This document shows, one piece after another, positions 4,501 to 10,936 of a stretch of DNA of 23,970 bases. Origin of the DNA: a virus; IMG/VR virus record IMGVR_UViG_3300030382_004229, positions 1 to 23,970 of that record; one strand, written 5' to 3'. The notes under the pieces are model-generated. The model was not told where the DNA came from. It saw nothing but the letters and a program-made list of their open reading frames with translations, and did no database searches. The position numbers were made by a program, and so were the translations under genes. Every line of letters begins with the position of its first letter. Within the stretch, counting starts at the first letter, position 1.

Positions 4501-5468
4501 GGAAAGATATAAATGTAACCAATTTGGGATATGATGAGTGGAAGACTATGAGGTCAACCTATCTTGGAACAAGTGAATGGAGTAAGGTAGTAGGTGCCTC
4601 AAAATATGGGAGTCCACTATCAGTTTATGATGAAAAAATGAATGGGGCTGAGGACATTGATAATAATATAATGAAGTTTGGCCGTCTAATGGAGCCTGTA
4701 GTGTCAAGTTTGTTTGAAGAAAAAACTGGGCTACTCACTTCAGATGACCCGTATATCAGGTTCCATACAAATTATCCATATCTGGCAACCAATCTGGACC
4801 GTGTAACTAATGTTCCAGGTCATGGTCCTGCTGTAGTTGAGATAAAAACCACTTGTCAAAGTGCATATGAAATATGGCCTGTTAGTGGTACTGATATTGA
4901 TGGTAATGAATGTAGGCTCCCTAAAGAGTATATGATTCAGATACAGGGACAAATGTTTATCATGGGTTACACTAAAGCATATACATCAGTATTTTACACC
5001 CCTAATTATAGTAATGATTTCAAGCTAATTGTCCAGGAGCATGAATATGACCCTGAACTTACATATCAAGTAGTGAAGGAATTGAACCGTTTCTGGAATA
5101 AACATATCTTAAAAAAGATTCCCCCGGATCCTGAAAGCAAGTTAGATATAAAGATAGCATATCCACAGCATGAGGAAGGTACAGCTATGGATGCATCTAA
5201 TGATATTATTGAGTCACTTGCCATGCTAAAGTCCACAAAAGAGCATATCAAGGAATTAAAGGCCCATAAGGAAGAATTAGAGACCCAGGTTAAGTTATAC
5301 ATGGGAACAAATGAGAGGTTAACTAATGGTGACAAGATACTTGCAACCTGGAAGAATGGGAAATCCAGGAAAACCTTTAATAAAAAGAAATTTGAACTGG
5401 AACATAATAGACTGTACTCATCTTATGTTGAGGTGGGTGACGGGTTCCGGAGATTATCAGTTAAATAA
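4497..5468 (+). CDS. YqaJ-family viral recombinase (PD-(D/E)xK 5'-3' exonuclease)
   Basis: 323 residues, coupled to the previous gene by ATGA. Family landmarks in order: GTSEWSKVVGASKYGSPLSVYDEK (about 24-47), M-x-FGRLMEP (about 59-67), TNLDRV with D101, VEIKT with E115 and K117, and PKEYMIQIQGQM with Q148 and Q150. D101, E115 and K117 form the metal-binding PD-(D/E)xK core of lambda-exonuclease-like enzymes, which digest one strand from double-strand ends to leave 3' overhangs. The C-terminal third has a helical segment (TKEHIKELKAHKEELETQVK) then a basic end, usual in this family. The annealing-type protein directly downstream would coat the exposed strand, making a Red-like two-component recombination pair. 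Confidence 0.88.
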   Translation: MRKDINVTNLGYDEWKTMRSTYLGTSEWSKVVGASKYGSPLSVYDEKMNGAEDIDNNIMKFGRLMEPVVSSLFEEKTGLLTSDDPYIRFHTNYPYLATNLDRVTNVPGHGPAVVEIKTTCQSAYEIWPVSGTDIDGNECRLPKEYMIQIQGQMFIMGYTKAYTSVFYTPNYSNDFKLIVQEHEYDPELTYQVVKELNRFWNKHILKKIPPDPESKLDIKIAYPQHEEGTAMDASNDIIESLAMLKSTKEHIKELKAHKEELETQVKLYMGTNERLTNGDKILATWKNGKSRKTFNKKKFELEHNRLYSSYVEVGDGFRRLSVK

Positions 5469-5481
5469 AAGGAGTTAATAA

Positions 5482-6108
5482 ATGAAAATACCCCTAAATG
5501 GAGTAATTAAAATAGGTGATAAAAAATATCTAAAAGTATCGGCACGACTGCAAATGTTCCGGTCATCATATTCAGCCGAGAAGAATTGGAAAATAATAAA
5601 TGAGATCGTGAATATAAGTGATACAGGTGTCATTTTTAAATCATCAATTGTCAACCCTGATGATAAGGTAGTATCAATTGGTCATGGCTATAATGATAAG
5701 GTGAATGACAAGTCAATGGAAAAGGCTGAGACCTGTGCAGTTGGCCGTGCATTAGCATTCTTTGATCATCAGTTTGGTGGTGATTATGAGATAGCCTCTG
5801 CCGATGAGATTGAGAAAATGGATGATATGACAACTGGTACATCCACTGAATTGGAACGGGAACTAAATCAGATCCAGGATCAATTAAAGACCAAAAATGC
5901 TAATGGTGTATTTGTTATGCCAGGTGGCAAACATAAAGGTGTCAAAATCACCGAGGTTCCAACAGATTATATGGTATGGTGCTTACAAAATAACAAGTTT
6001 AATGACGATGTTAAGCCTAAAGCACTTGCAGAGATGAAAAGAAGGAATGATGCTAAAGATCCAGAACACCAAATACCTGATGAATTTGATGATGGTTTAC
6101 CATTTTAA
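5482..6108 (+). CDS. Annealing-type (Rad52/Sak-like) recombination protein with DUF3820-like module and SSB-like tail
   Basis: 208 residues, GGAGTTAATAAATG start. Residues about 17-95 follow the pattern of phage single-strand annealing proteins (KVSARLQMFRSSY, INEIVNI, FKSSIVN, then MEKAETCAVGRALAFF at 79-94). A helical linker with a possible coiled coil (ELERELNQIQDQLK) follows. Residues 146-169 (MPGGKHKGVKITEVPTDYMVWCLQ) match the DUF3820/ExoX-C type module, in which GKHKG-x-x-x-x-x-VP is typical. The protein ends DEFDDGLPF, like the acidic -PF tip of SSB that recruits partner enzymes. Next to the YqaJ exonuclease, the role is to anneal exposed strands. The combination of three parts is unusual; the family name is given from motif memory, not a search. 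Confidence 0.72.
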   Translation: MKIPLNGVIKIGDKKYLKVSARLQMFRSSYSAEKNWKIINEIVNISDTGVIFKSSIVNPDDKVVSIGHGYNDKVNDKSMEKAETCAVGRALAFFDHQFGGDYEIASADEIEKMDDMTTGTSTELERELNQIQDQLKTKNANGVFVMPGGKHKGVKITEVPTDYMVWCLQNNKFNDDVKPKALAEMKRRNDAKDPEHQIPDEFDDGLPF

Positions 6109-6410
6109 TGGCTGATAGGTGGAAACTTATACGGAAATATGCCGGGGCCCAAACAGAGTTCACGGGCTCCGGTGTTCCGGGGGAAGATGGAGTGGGAGCA
6201 AACAGGGCTATCAAGTTAAAAGATAGATTATACCTGGATAAAAGTTTAATAGGTATGACCTTATCACAATTAAACAACCTTATTATTGAGTTGAAAAAAT
6301 TATATGCAAAACTAAAGAAGGACAAAGACCTGGGTAAGGAAGTCCCAGGAGATGTAAAAGGAGTTATCCACTACCATGACCCAGGAGATGAAAATGAAAA
6401 TAAAACTTAA
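6108..6410 (+). CDS. Hypothetical protein, 100 aa
   Basis: Starts at the ATG within TAATG of the previous stop. The N-terminal 30 residues contain a glycine/proline-rich loop (GSGVPGEDGVG), the middle is helical and leucine-rich (KSLIGMTLSQLNNLIIELKKLYAKLKKDKDLG) and the C-terminus is acidic. No family recognised and no catalytic motif. Conserved overlap with the annealing protein suggests a place in the same operon and possibly a recombination accessory role, which is only positional inference. Confidence 0.7.
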   Translation: MADRWKLIRKYAGAQTEFTGSGVPGEDGVGANRAIKLKDRLYLDKSLIGMTLSQLNNLIIELKKLYAKLKKDKDLGKEVPGDVKGVIHYHDPGDENENKT

Positions 6411-6621
6411 AGGGACAGATGCTGAGAGAATTACAACAGCACTCAGGTATGCTATCACCAAGATTAAAGGTAATGTAGCAAATCGGGAAGTAGACAAGTT
6501 CCAACAGCTTTTAGACAGGTTCTTAGCCGTAAAAATAGAGAGGGAAGAACCTGTTGATTATAATAAAGTGGGAGAGGTATACGGAAGTTCTAAAAAAGAT
6601 TGTATAAACTGTGATGAGTGA
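6394..6621 (+). CDS. Hypothetical basic helical protein, 75 aa
   Basis: I choose the ATG at 6394, which has AGGAG 6 nt before it; two upstream in-frame ATGs (6376, 6388) are possible but worse placed. The protein is basic and mostly helical (GTDAERITTALRYAITKIKG, then REVDKFQQLLDRFLAVKIE), followed by a polar end with two cysteines (CINCDE). No known motif. It overlaps its neighbours on both sides (17 nt upstream, a few nt downstream), so it is part of the same coupled transcript. Confidence 0.65.
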   Translation: MKIKLKGTDAERITTALRYAITKIKGNVANREVDKFQQLLDRFLAVKIEREEPVDYNKVGEVYGSSKKDCINCDE

Positions 6622-6805
6622 AAGAATTAATGAAAGAATTATTGATAAGATTAGGTCCAGGCTTGATGTGGGGGCAAAAAAGTACGGTGAGGAGATCCTG
6701 GACACCGATCCCAGGGAATGGGTCCAAGAGGCCCTGGAAGAGGTGTTAGATCTTGCAGTATATATATCAGCACAACTTATAAGAATTAAAGATGCATCCA
6801 AGTAA
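6614..6805 (+). CDS. Short MazG-like nucleotide pyrophosphohydrolase-type protein
   Basis: The ATG at 6614 follows a possible GTG at 6611; both overlap the previous stop. The 63 residues include RLDVGAKKYGEEILDTDPREWVQEALEEVLDLAVYISAQL. The helix with E39, E43 and D46 (E-x-x-x-E-x-x-D) after a G-x-x-x-YG segment is the core of phage MazG-like proteins, whose acidic helices bind magnesium and nucleotides. Only one acidic helix pair is present and the protein is short, so it would act as an oligomer, or may bind rather than hydrolyse nucleotides. Location among replication genes suits nucleotide-pool control. Confidence 0.6.
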   Translation: MSERINERIIDKIRSRLDVGAKKYGEEILDTDPREWVQEALEEVLDLAVYISAQLIRIKDASK

Positions 6806-7106
6806 AGCTAAAGGCAACAGACTTGAAAGAGAGGTGGTTAAAATAGCCCAGGACAGTCACCTGGTGGCTGAGAGAGCATACGGTTCAAACGGCAAGGCTT
6901 TAGGCATGGCTGAAGATGTAGATGTTAAAATAGATTCATGGAGGGCAGATGACGGGCCAAAAACATATGCAGTACAATGCAAGTCCCGTAAGTCCATTGC
7001 AGATTATATAAAGCCTCCAGAGAGTTGTGATTTTACTGTAGTCAAAGAAAATAGGGGTGAACCTTTGGCCGTGATACCACTTAAAAAATTATTGGAGTTG
7101 TTATAA
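6792..7106 (+). CDS. Hjc/Holliday-junction-resolvase-like nuclease
   Basis: 104 residues. It starts KAKGNRLEREVVKIAQ (E12), then AYGSNGKALGMAEDVDVKI (about 30-47; D42 and D44), then AVQCKSRKSIADYI (Q62, K64). The order K-G-x-x-x-E-R, G-S-x-G, D-V-D-x and Q-C-K is that of archaeal Hjc-like resolvases within the PD-(D/E)xK group, which cut four-way DNA junctions. In a phage this would resolve recombination intermediates and branched DNA before packaging. It overlaps the MazG-like gene by 14 nt and ends in the TAATG that starts the next gene. A plain structure-specific nuclease is the alternative. Confidence 0.75.
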   Translation: MHPSKAKGNRLEREVVKIAQDSHLVAERAYGSNGKALGMAEDVDVKIDSWRADDGPKTYAVQCKSRKSIADYIKPPESCDFTVVKENRGEPLAVIPLKKLLELL

Positions 7107-7399
7107 TGGACATCAGGAAGAACCTATCTGATTATAATCCAGATGCAATTGTATGGGAGCCTAAATATCTTGATGATGCTATTATAGGGATTACCACTAA
7201 GGGCACATTGGTTTATGACATGGATAGATTGTGCGAGATATATATGGAAGAGGAAGGTTTATCTGAAGAGGATGCATGGGATCATTTAAGCTACAACTTA
7301 GATGGAACTTATGCAGGAGAATACACTCCTATTCAGATCCACATACTAAACGAGGAATATCAAAATGAAACTACTGTTTGTAAGCAGAAAGAAACATGA
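7106..7399 (+). CDS. Conserved phage hypothetical protein, 97 aa
   Basis: ATG overlaps the resolvase stop (TAATG). The sequence NPDAIVWEPKYLDDAIIGIT, then LVYDMDRLCEIYMEEEGLSEEDAWDHLSYNLDGTYAGEYTP, resembles a small acidic protein seen in many phage replication regions, with a variable first strand, a YD-x-D-x-hydrophobic segment and a final aromatic/GE-TP motif. Its function is not known to me. It is strongly acidic, which would suit a protein-binding partner or DNA mimic, but that is speculation. It overlaps the next gene by 35 nt. Confidence 0.7.
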   Translation: MDIRKNLSDYNPDAIVWEPKYLDDAIIGITTKGTLVYDMDRLCEIYMEEEGLSEEDAWDHLSYNLDGTYAGEYTPIQIHILNEEYQNETTVCKQKET

Positions 7400-7553
7400 G
7401 AAACTGTACGACAGATATAAGTCTGCACTAAAACATAATACACTGTTTGCTGTCCGGGTCAGAAAGGCCCGTGAGATCATAGATGACTATGATAATAATA
7501 AGATAGGTACCGGAAAGATGGTTGGGATGATCCGGGACCTGTTCTTTGATTAA
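7365..7553 (+). CDS. Small basic hypothetical protein, 62 aa
   Basis: ATG with a moderate GAGGAA site, beginning inside the end of the previous gene in another frame. The product is basic and helical (SRKKHEKLYDRYKSALKH, VRVRKAREIIDDYD), with a hydrophobic C-terminus (MVGMIRDLFFD). No membrane segment or known motif. The 35-nt overlap upstream and 8-nt overlap downstream fit the compact operon, which supports a real gene; function unknown. Confidence 0.6.
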   Translation: MKLLFVSRKKHEKLYDRYKSALKHNTLFAVRVRKAREIIDDYDNNKIGTGKMVGMIRDLFFD

Positions 7554-7947
7554 TACAGTCAGAAAAGGCTACATAGGTGAGACTGAGGTCCATAAGGATC
7601 TCTTAAAAAAGGGGTGGAATATCTATGAGCCTGTGGTAGATGATCATGGCATAGATCTGATTGCGGAAAAGGGTGGTACTATTCATAAACTTCAAATTAA
7701 GGCTAGGGGTTATAGTAAGTATCAATCAAGAAGGCCATCACTTGAGGTTCGGGTCCGCAAAAAATCAAATGCAAACATACTAGCTATCCCTATAAAGTTG
7801 CACAGATGTGTATGCTATATGCCGGTTGATTTTACAGGAGATATGCCTGTAGCAGGATATTTTGTAAGCATTGCTATAAAGCCTGCTAAGAATAATATGA
7901 AGATGGGTAGGAGATGGTATGCTGATTACATGGATCTCCCGGAATGA
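7546..7947 (+). CDS. PD-(D/E)xK nuclease-like protein, TTG start
   Basis: 133 residues from a TTG at 7546 inside the end of the previous gene; no ATG is available before the conserved region and the ribosome site is weak, so translation is probably coupled. Motifs: GYIGETEVHKDLLKKGW (E12), DDHGIDLIAEKG (D37) and LQIKARG (Q50, K52). The E / G-I-D / Q-x-K order is the active site of a restriction-endonuclease-like fold, and the first segment resembles group-I-intron or DUF-type endonuclease domains. The C-terminal half is basic and aromatic-rich. Possible roles are host DNA breakdown or junction processing. Substrate unknown. Confidence 0.65.
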   Translation: MINTVRKGYIGETEVHKDLLKKGWNIYEPVVDDHGIDLIAEKGGTIHKLQIKARGYSKYQSRRPSLEVRVRKKSNANILAIPIKLHRCVCYMPVDFTGDMPVAGYFVSIAIKPAKNNMKMGRRWYADYMDLPE

Positions 7948-8246
7948 AAAAGCCTTACTCAAAGTACAAGGTAAATGCCTGGCTTGATGAAGTAATGGAC
8001 TTTGATAAAAAGTTTTATTTAAGAAGAGCAGGAAAGGACCGGGATATGTGTACGGGTCATGCTAATATTTTCAGGTGTCCTGACTGTAAAAAAGAGTGGC
8101 AAACATTACCTTATAATAGTAAAGATAATTCCCTAAAAACTGGGCTTAAAGCAGGGTTTATAGAAGGATTTTATGGGGTGCCAATGCGGAGACAAAAACC
8201 GCCAAAGGTGTTCTGTGAAAATATGTGTGATGTAAATGGGAGTTAA
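7944..8246 (+). CDS. Hypothetical zinc-binding-like protein, 100 aa
   Basis: Overlaps the preceding stop (ATGA). Contains C36-T-G-H39, then FRCPDCKKEW (C45, C48), and a late FCENMCD (C91, C95). The first two pairs could form one zinc site and the last pair a second half-site. The N-terminus is basic. There is no catalytic motif. It lies between two nuclease-type genes, so a DNA-associated role is possible. Family not recognised. Confidence 0.65.
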   Translation: MKKPYSKYKVNAWLDEVMDFDKKFYLRRAGKDRDMCTGHANIFRCPDCKKEWQTLPYNSKDNSLKTGLKAGFIEGFYGVPMRRQKPPKVFCENMCDVNGS

Positions 8247-8703
8247 AGAGAGAGATCATCAGAGGTTCGTGAAGAATTTAGATCGGTCAAAGGATGCAGT
8301 CTTTGATATTGCAATGTATTATCATAAGCATGGCATACCGGTGACCATAAGTCCAACATCGGTTGCCAAAGGGTATAAAGATCGGTTAAAACATACAGAT
8401 AATGGGGACCTATATATATCACAAAGGATAGAGGTAAAGGATGTATCCACACAGTTTACCTGCGAGAAGGACTGGCCATATAAAAATAGCTTTATAGTCT
8501 GTGCTAAACACAGTTGGGATAATGCATTCCCAAAGCCCCATTCATATATCATAAGGGCTAGGGATAAGAAACATATAGCAGTTGTCTATGGATCTACGCA
8601 TAAAAAGTGGACCGTAAAAAAATTAAGGGATAAACGATACGAGGACATGGTACAGTTATTCTACATATGTCCAACCAATTTAATCAAATGGAGTCAACTA
8701 TGA
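8236..8703 (+). CDS. Conserved hypothetical, possible PD-(D/E)xK-type protein, 155 aa
   Basis: ATG overlapping the previous gene by 11 nt, preceded by GTGTGATGTAA without a strong ribosome site. Residues 57-68 (GDLYISQRIEVK) give D58 and E66-V-K68, followed by FIVCAKHSWDNAFPKPHSYII (about 86-106) and a late RYEDMVQLFYIC. The spacing D-x7-E-x-K is compatible with a compact restriction-like nuclease core. Similar proteins recur in phages, but I know of no assay. If correct, this is the fourth such fold in 4.2 kb. It ends in TGA overlapping the ATG of the replisome organizer. Confidence 0.55.
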   Translation: MGVKERDHQRFVKNLDRSKDAVFDIAMYYHKHGIPVTISPTSVAKGYKDRLKHTDNGDLYISQRIEVKDVSTQFTCEKDWPYKNSFIVCAKHSWDNAFPKPHSYIIRARDKKHIAVVYGSTHKKWTVKKLRDKRYEDMVQLFYICPTNLIKWSQL

Positions 8704-9623
8704 GTGGATGGATTAAACTACATCGGGACATACAGTCTCACTGGATCTGGGATAACCCTGATTACCTCAAAGCCTGGCTTGATATGTGTATGATGGCAAA
8801 TCATAAGGCCAGGAAAGAACTGATCAATGATAATGTTGTTAACATTCCCAGGGGATCATTTGATGCATCTAATAGGTTCCTGGCTACCCGTTGGAAGTGG
8901 TCAAAGAACAGAGTTAGACGGTTCATTAATGCACTAAAAACGGACACAATGGTGGACACAGCAACGGACACAGGTCAAACCGTTATAACTATCTGTAAGT
9001 ATGGAACTTACCAGGACCATGATATTAAGACGAACCCAGTGACGAACCCAGTGACGAACCCACCAACGGACCCAGTGACGGACCCAAATACAAGAAAGAA
9101 AGAATTAAAAGAATTAAATAAACCCCCCTATAGTCCCCCCAAGGGGGATGTGGCTGTTTTAAATGGATCTAATACAGCAAGGTTGTTTAGGCTGTGGGTA
9201 GGTGAGGATCAGTTAATGGGTCAGGTCCCTACACCCTATGAGTTAAAGATCCTTGGTACTGCATTAAACTTCCAGGGTGTTGATGTATGGGAGAAACTGT
9301 TGAAGGTGAGGGCTACTAATAAGGCCCAGTGTAAGTTCTATCACAAGTCCATGAAGACTTTCTTTGATGGTGGATTTCGGGAAATGGAAGATAGTGCTGA
9401 CAAAAAATCCATTGAAGATAAGTTCACTAAATTCCCATCAGGATTGTACAAAGCCTATTGTTCCAAATGCGGTAAGAGACATATGCCTGCTGATAAATAT
9501 CAGTTAATGAAAGGATCTGAGTGCTGTCATGTTGAGTTTGTACCTGATGCTCCAGGTGTTGTTGATCATAAAGTGCATAGCCATCCGTTGGGGGCAGGGT
9601 TTGCTCATAAGGATATTAAATAA
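8700..9623 (+). CDS. Phage replisome organizer / replication initiator
   Basis: I place the start at 8700 (GGAGTCAACTATGA, overlapping the previous stop) because the family begins directly with (M)SGWIKLHR; an in-frame ATG at 8667 lacks a ribosome site. Residues 3-105 (GWIKLHRDIQSHWIWDNPDYLKAWLDM, IPRGSFDASNRFLATRWKWSKNRVRRFINALK, TVITICKYGTYQ) are the winged-helix N-terminal domain of phage replisome organizers, which binds origin DNA. A linker of TNPV-type repeats (111-130) is encoded by 12-nt DNA iterons. A C-terminal zinc site is likely (C254, C257, C275, C276/H277). Like lambda O, it probably binds its own gene and recruits a host helicase. No helicase or polymerase is in the window. Confidence 0.78.
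   Translation: MSGWIKLHRDIQSHWIWDNPDYLKAWLDMCMMANHKARKELINDNVVNIPRGSFDASNRFLATRWKWSKNRVRRFINALKTDTMVDTATDTGQTVITICKYGTYQDHDIKTNPVTNPVTNPPTDPVTDPNTRKKELKELNKPPYSPPKGDVAVLNGSNTARLFRLWVGEDQLMGQVPTPYELKILGTALNFQGVDVWEKLLKVRATNKAQCKFYHKSMKTFFDGGFREMEDSADKKSIEDKFTKFPSGLYKAYCSKCGKRHMPADKYQLMKGSECCHVEFVPDAPGVVDHKVHSHPLGAGFAHKDIK
9029..9088 (+). repeat. Five tandem 12-nt repeats inside the initiator gene (possible origin)
   Basis: Five adjoining units of the type GACGAACCCAGT: two identical copies (9029-9052) and three with one to four changes (to 9088). They code for the TNPV linker. The next 35 nt are A-rich (AAGAAAGAAAGAATTAAAAG at the core). Iterons inside an initiator gene followed by an A-rich tract reproduce the layout of the lambda origin in gene O. 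Whether this or the 3241-3393 array is the active origin cannot be told. Confidence 0.55.
9134..9148 (+). other. Short GC hairpin inside initiator gene
   Basis: TCCCCC (9134-9139) and GGGGGA (9143-9148) pair around CAA, directly downstream of the A-rich tract after the internal iterons. No T-run follows, so it is not a terminator. It might help strand separation or primase loading at an origin, but could be chance within a proline/lysine codon run. Confidence 0.35.
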
Positions 9624-10096
9624 TGTATATAAACACAAGCCAAGCAAGAAGGATTATTAACTTTCTGAATAAACTTGAAAAAGAGGAGAAGCAGGAGGCT
9701 GAGGAAAATCAAGAAAAGTATAGCCTTGAGTACTACCCTGCAAATGGGCTATTTCCAGGTATTAATGATAATTTTGTTGTTGGCTTTGATACAAACGAGG
9801 CAGACTCAATAAAAAGGAAAGGGTATGATAGTTTTGAATTAAGAATTATTAACTGTCCCGATCTGGAAAAGATCTATGATGAACATGGTAAAGACAGGAC
9901 ATTAGAAATTCTAAACAACCTTACATTTATCTTCCTTCAAAAAAAGATTAAAATAATTGAGAAAAGAGGATTTACCGGATCTGATTCACTCTGGCACAGG
10001 GGGATAAATAATTTCATTAAGAGTGGCTTTAGCCCAAGTTTAGTTTATGATGTAATGTTTGAGGGCCGAGGGAATTATATCAGGCTAAAAGAATGA
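9623..10096 (+). CDS. Hypothetical protein, 157 aa
   Basis: ATG in TAATG of the initiator stop. The N-terminus is a charged helix (QARRIINFLNKLEKEEKQEAEENQEKY). The centre has beta-like segments (LEYYPANGLFPGINDNFVVGFDTNE). The C-terminal half is helical and basic (DRTLEILNNLTFIFLQKKIKIIEKRGF, then NNFIKSGFSPSLVYDVMFEGRG). No known motif. The position directly after a replisome organizer is where many phages carry a helicase loader, but no Walker A motif is present, so that role is not supported. Confidence 0.7.
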   Translation: MYINTSQARRIINFLNKLEKEEKQEAEENQEKYSLEYYPANGLFPGINDNFVVGFDTNEADSIKRKGYDSFELRIINCPDLEKIYDEHGKDRTLEILNNLTFIFLQKKIKIIEKRGFTGSDSLWHRGINNFIKSGFSPSLVYDVMFEGRGNYIRLKE

Positions 10097-10305
10097 TAAT
10101 GGTGGGTGATGCATATGAATCCTTAATACAATGGAACTGTATATTTGATGATGATGAGTTAAAGGAACCGTGTAAGTTGATACAAATAGATAAACATTAT
10201 ACAGCCAGTGAGATTAAATCATTTAGAGAGTATTTTAGGAAGAAGGCTGATGTTTATGATAAAATGATTAGTGATGCAAATGGCATTAAGAATAAGAATA
10301 GATAA
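10093..10305 (+). CDS. Hypothetical protein, 70 aa, last gene of replication operon
   Basis: Starts within the previous stop (ATGA); a second ATG at 10099 is possible. Acidic N-terminal half (WNCIFDDDELKEPCKL), basic helical C-terminal half (SEIKSFREYFRKKADVYDKMI). No motif or membrane segment recognised. It is followed by a gene-free regulatory stretch, so it closes this operon. Confidence 0.65.
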   Translation: MIMVGDAYESLIQWNCIFDDDELKEPCKLIQIDKHYTASEIKSFREYFRKKADVYDKMISDANGIKNKNR

Positions 10306-10427
10306 TCAAAATAAAATGGCAAAAATTATTTACCATCAAAAGTGGTGAACTATAATGAATATGAATGATTATCTAATAATCATCATTTATTGACGGGAGA
10401 ATTAGTGTAAATTATTTTTTCTTATTA

Positions 10428-10495
10428 AGTGGTGAAAGTGGTGAAAAATCTTTCACCACTATTTCACGAGGAGACTGGTGAAAACATTTTCACCA
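10428..10495. promoter_or_regulatory. Operator cluster: tandem and inverted GTGGTGAA sites
   Basis: AGTGGTGAA occurs twice in tandem (from 10428 and 10437). The second forms a palindrome with TTTCACCACT (10437-10446 / 10451-10460, 10-bp arms, 4-nt spacer). A second palindrome is TGGTGAAAA / TTTTCACCA (10476-10484 / 10487-10495). A half site TTTCAC lies between (10462-10467) and another AGTGGTGAA at 10341. The cluster ends 5 nt before the -35 box of the promoter below, an arrangement typical of a cooperative repressor or activator. Confidence 0.7.
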
Positions 10496-10500
10496 CAAAA

Positions 10501-10528
10501 TTGGGAATAAATTCCCTATATATATAAT
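10501..10528 (+). promoter_or_regulatory. Sigma70-like promoter for late/packaging genes
   Basis: TTGGGA (10501-10506) and a perfect TATAAT (10523-10528) are separated by 16 nt. The -35 box matches at four of six positions. It reads towards the two tiny genes and the terminase, and sits directly downstream of the operator cluster. Confidence 0.5.
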
Positions 10529-10613
10529 CAATGTCTATGTGTCCATGTGGACAACATATACATATATTAGGAAAGGATAGTAATTTGCCTGAGAAATAGA
10601 TTTAATATTCCCC

Positions 10614-10778
10614 ATGGAATTGAGTATGGGGATATTCATCTGCCAGGGAGTGATCTCTGCGTTGTCATTTATAGCGGGGGCCTATATCTACCGAAAGGGG
10701 ATAGAGCAGGCTCCTGTATTTCCATTTAATCCAGAAAAAAAAGAAAAAGAAAGCACCCCATCCTGGGATGAAGTATGA
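10614..10778 (+). CDS. Small membrane protein, 54 aa, at head of packaging operon
   Basis: ATG at 10614 (a second in-frame ATG at 10626 is possible; neither has a strong ribosome site). Residues about 5-26 (MGIFICQGVISALSFIAGAYIY) form one transmembrane segment. It is followed by a basic anchor (RKGIEQ), a proline-rich stretch and a Lys/Glu-rich tail (EKKEKESTPSWDEV). Single-span topology with a cytoplasmic charged tail is likely. Its TGA overlaps the next ATG (ATGA). Function unknown. Confidence 0.55.
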   Translation: MELSMGIFICQGVISALSFIAGAYIYRKGIEQAPVFPFNPEKKEKESTPSWDEV

Positions 10779-10912
10779 ACCCAGGAACTGTTATAGAGGT
10801 GCCTTTTGCATTTGAAGACTTTCCAGATCCAGAGTATCTGTATGCATACCTAACCATCAGTGCATGGCAGGCAGGAATAGAGATATTAGATGGAGTTTTC
10901 GGAATAGCATGA
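10775..10912 (+). CDS. Small acidic protein, 45 aa
   Basis: ATG overlaps the previous stop. The peptide is acidic and aromatic (VIEVPFAFEDFPDPEYLYAY), then LTISAWQAGIEILDGVFGIA. No family known to me. The overlap with the upstream gene and its position 24 nt before the terminase gene support a real, co-translated gene. Confidence 0.5.
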   Translation: MNPGTVIEVPFAFEDFPDPEYLYAYLTISAWQAGIEILDGVFGIA

Positions 10913-10936
10913 GATCTGTTAAACAAAAAGTAACAA

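Larger units (their letters stand above)
10306..10613. other. Gene-free regulatory stretch before the packaging operon
   Basis: About 310 bp with only frames of a dozen codons. It holds an AT-rich 8-bp-arm palindrome (10365-10383), a cluster of GTGGTGAA sites (10341-10495), a sigma70-like promoter (10501-10528), a 12-bp palindrome GTCCATGTGGAC (10541-10552) and the left half of an imperfect hairpin (10604-10636). It separates the early/replication genes from the late genes. Confidence 0.75.

Noticed and set aside
10365-10383. Terminator for the replication operon
   Set aside because: The ATGATTAT/ATAATCAT palindrome is all AT-rich with a 3-nt loop and no following T-run, so it is too weak to call a terminator.
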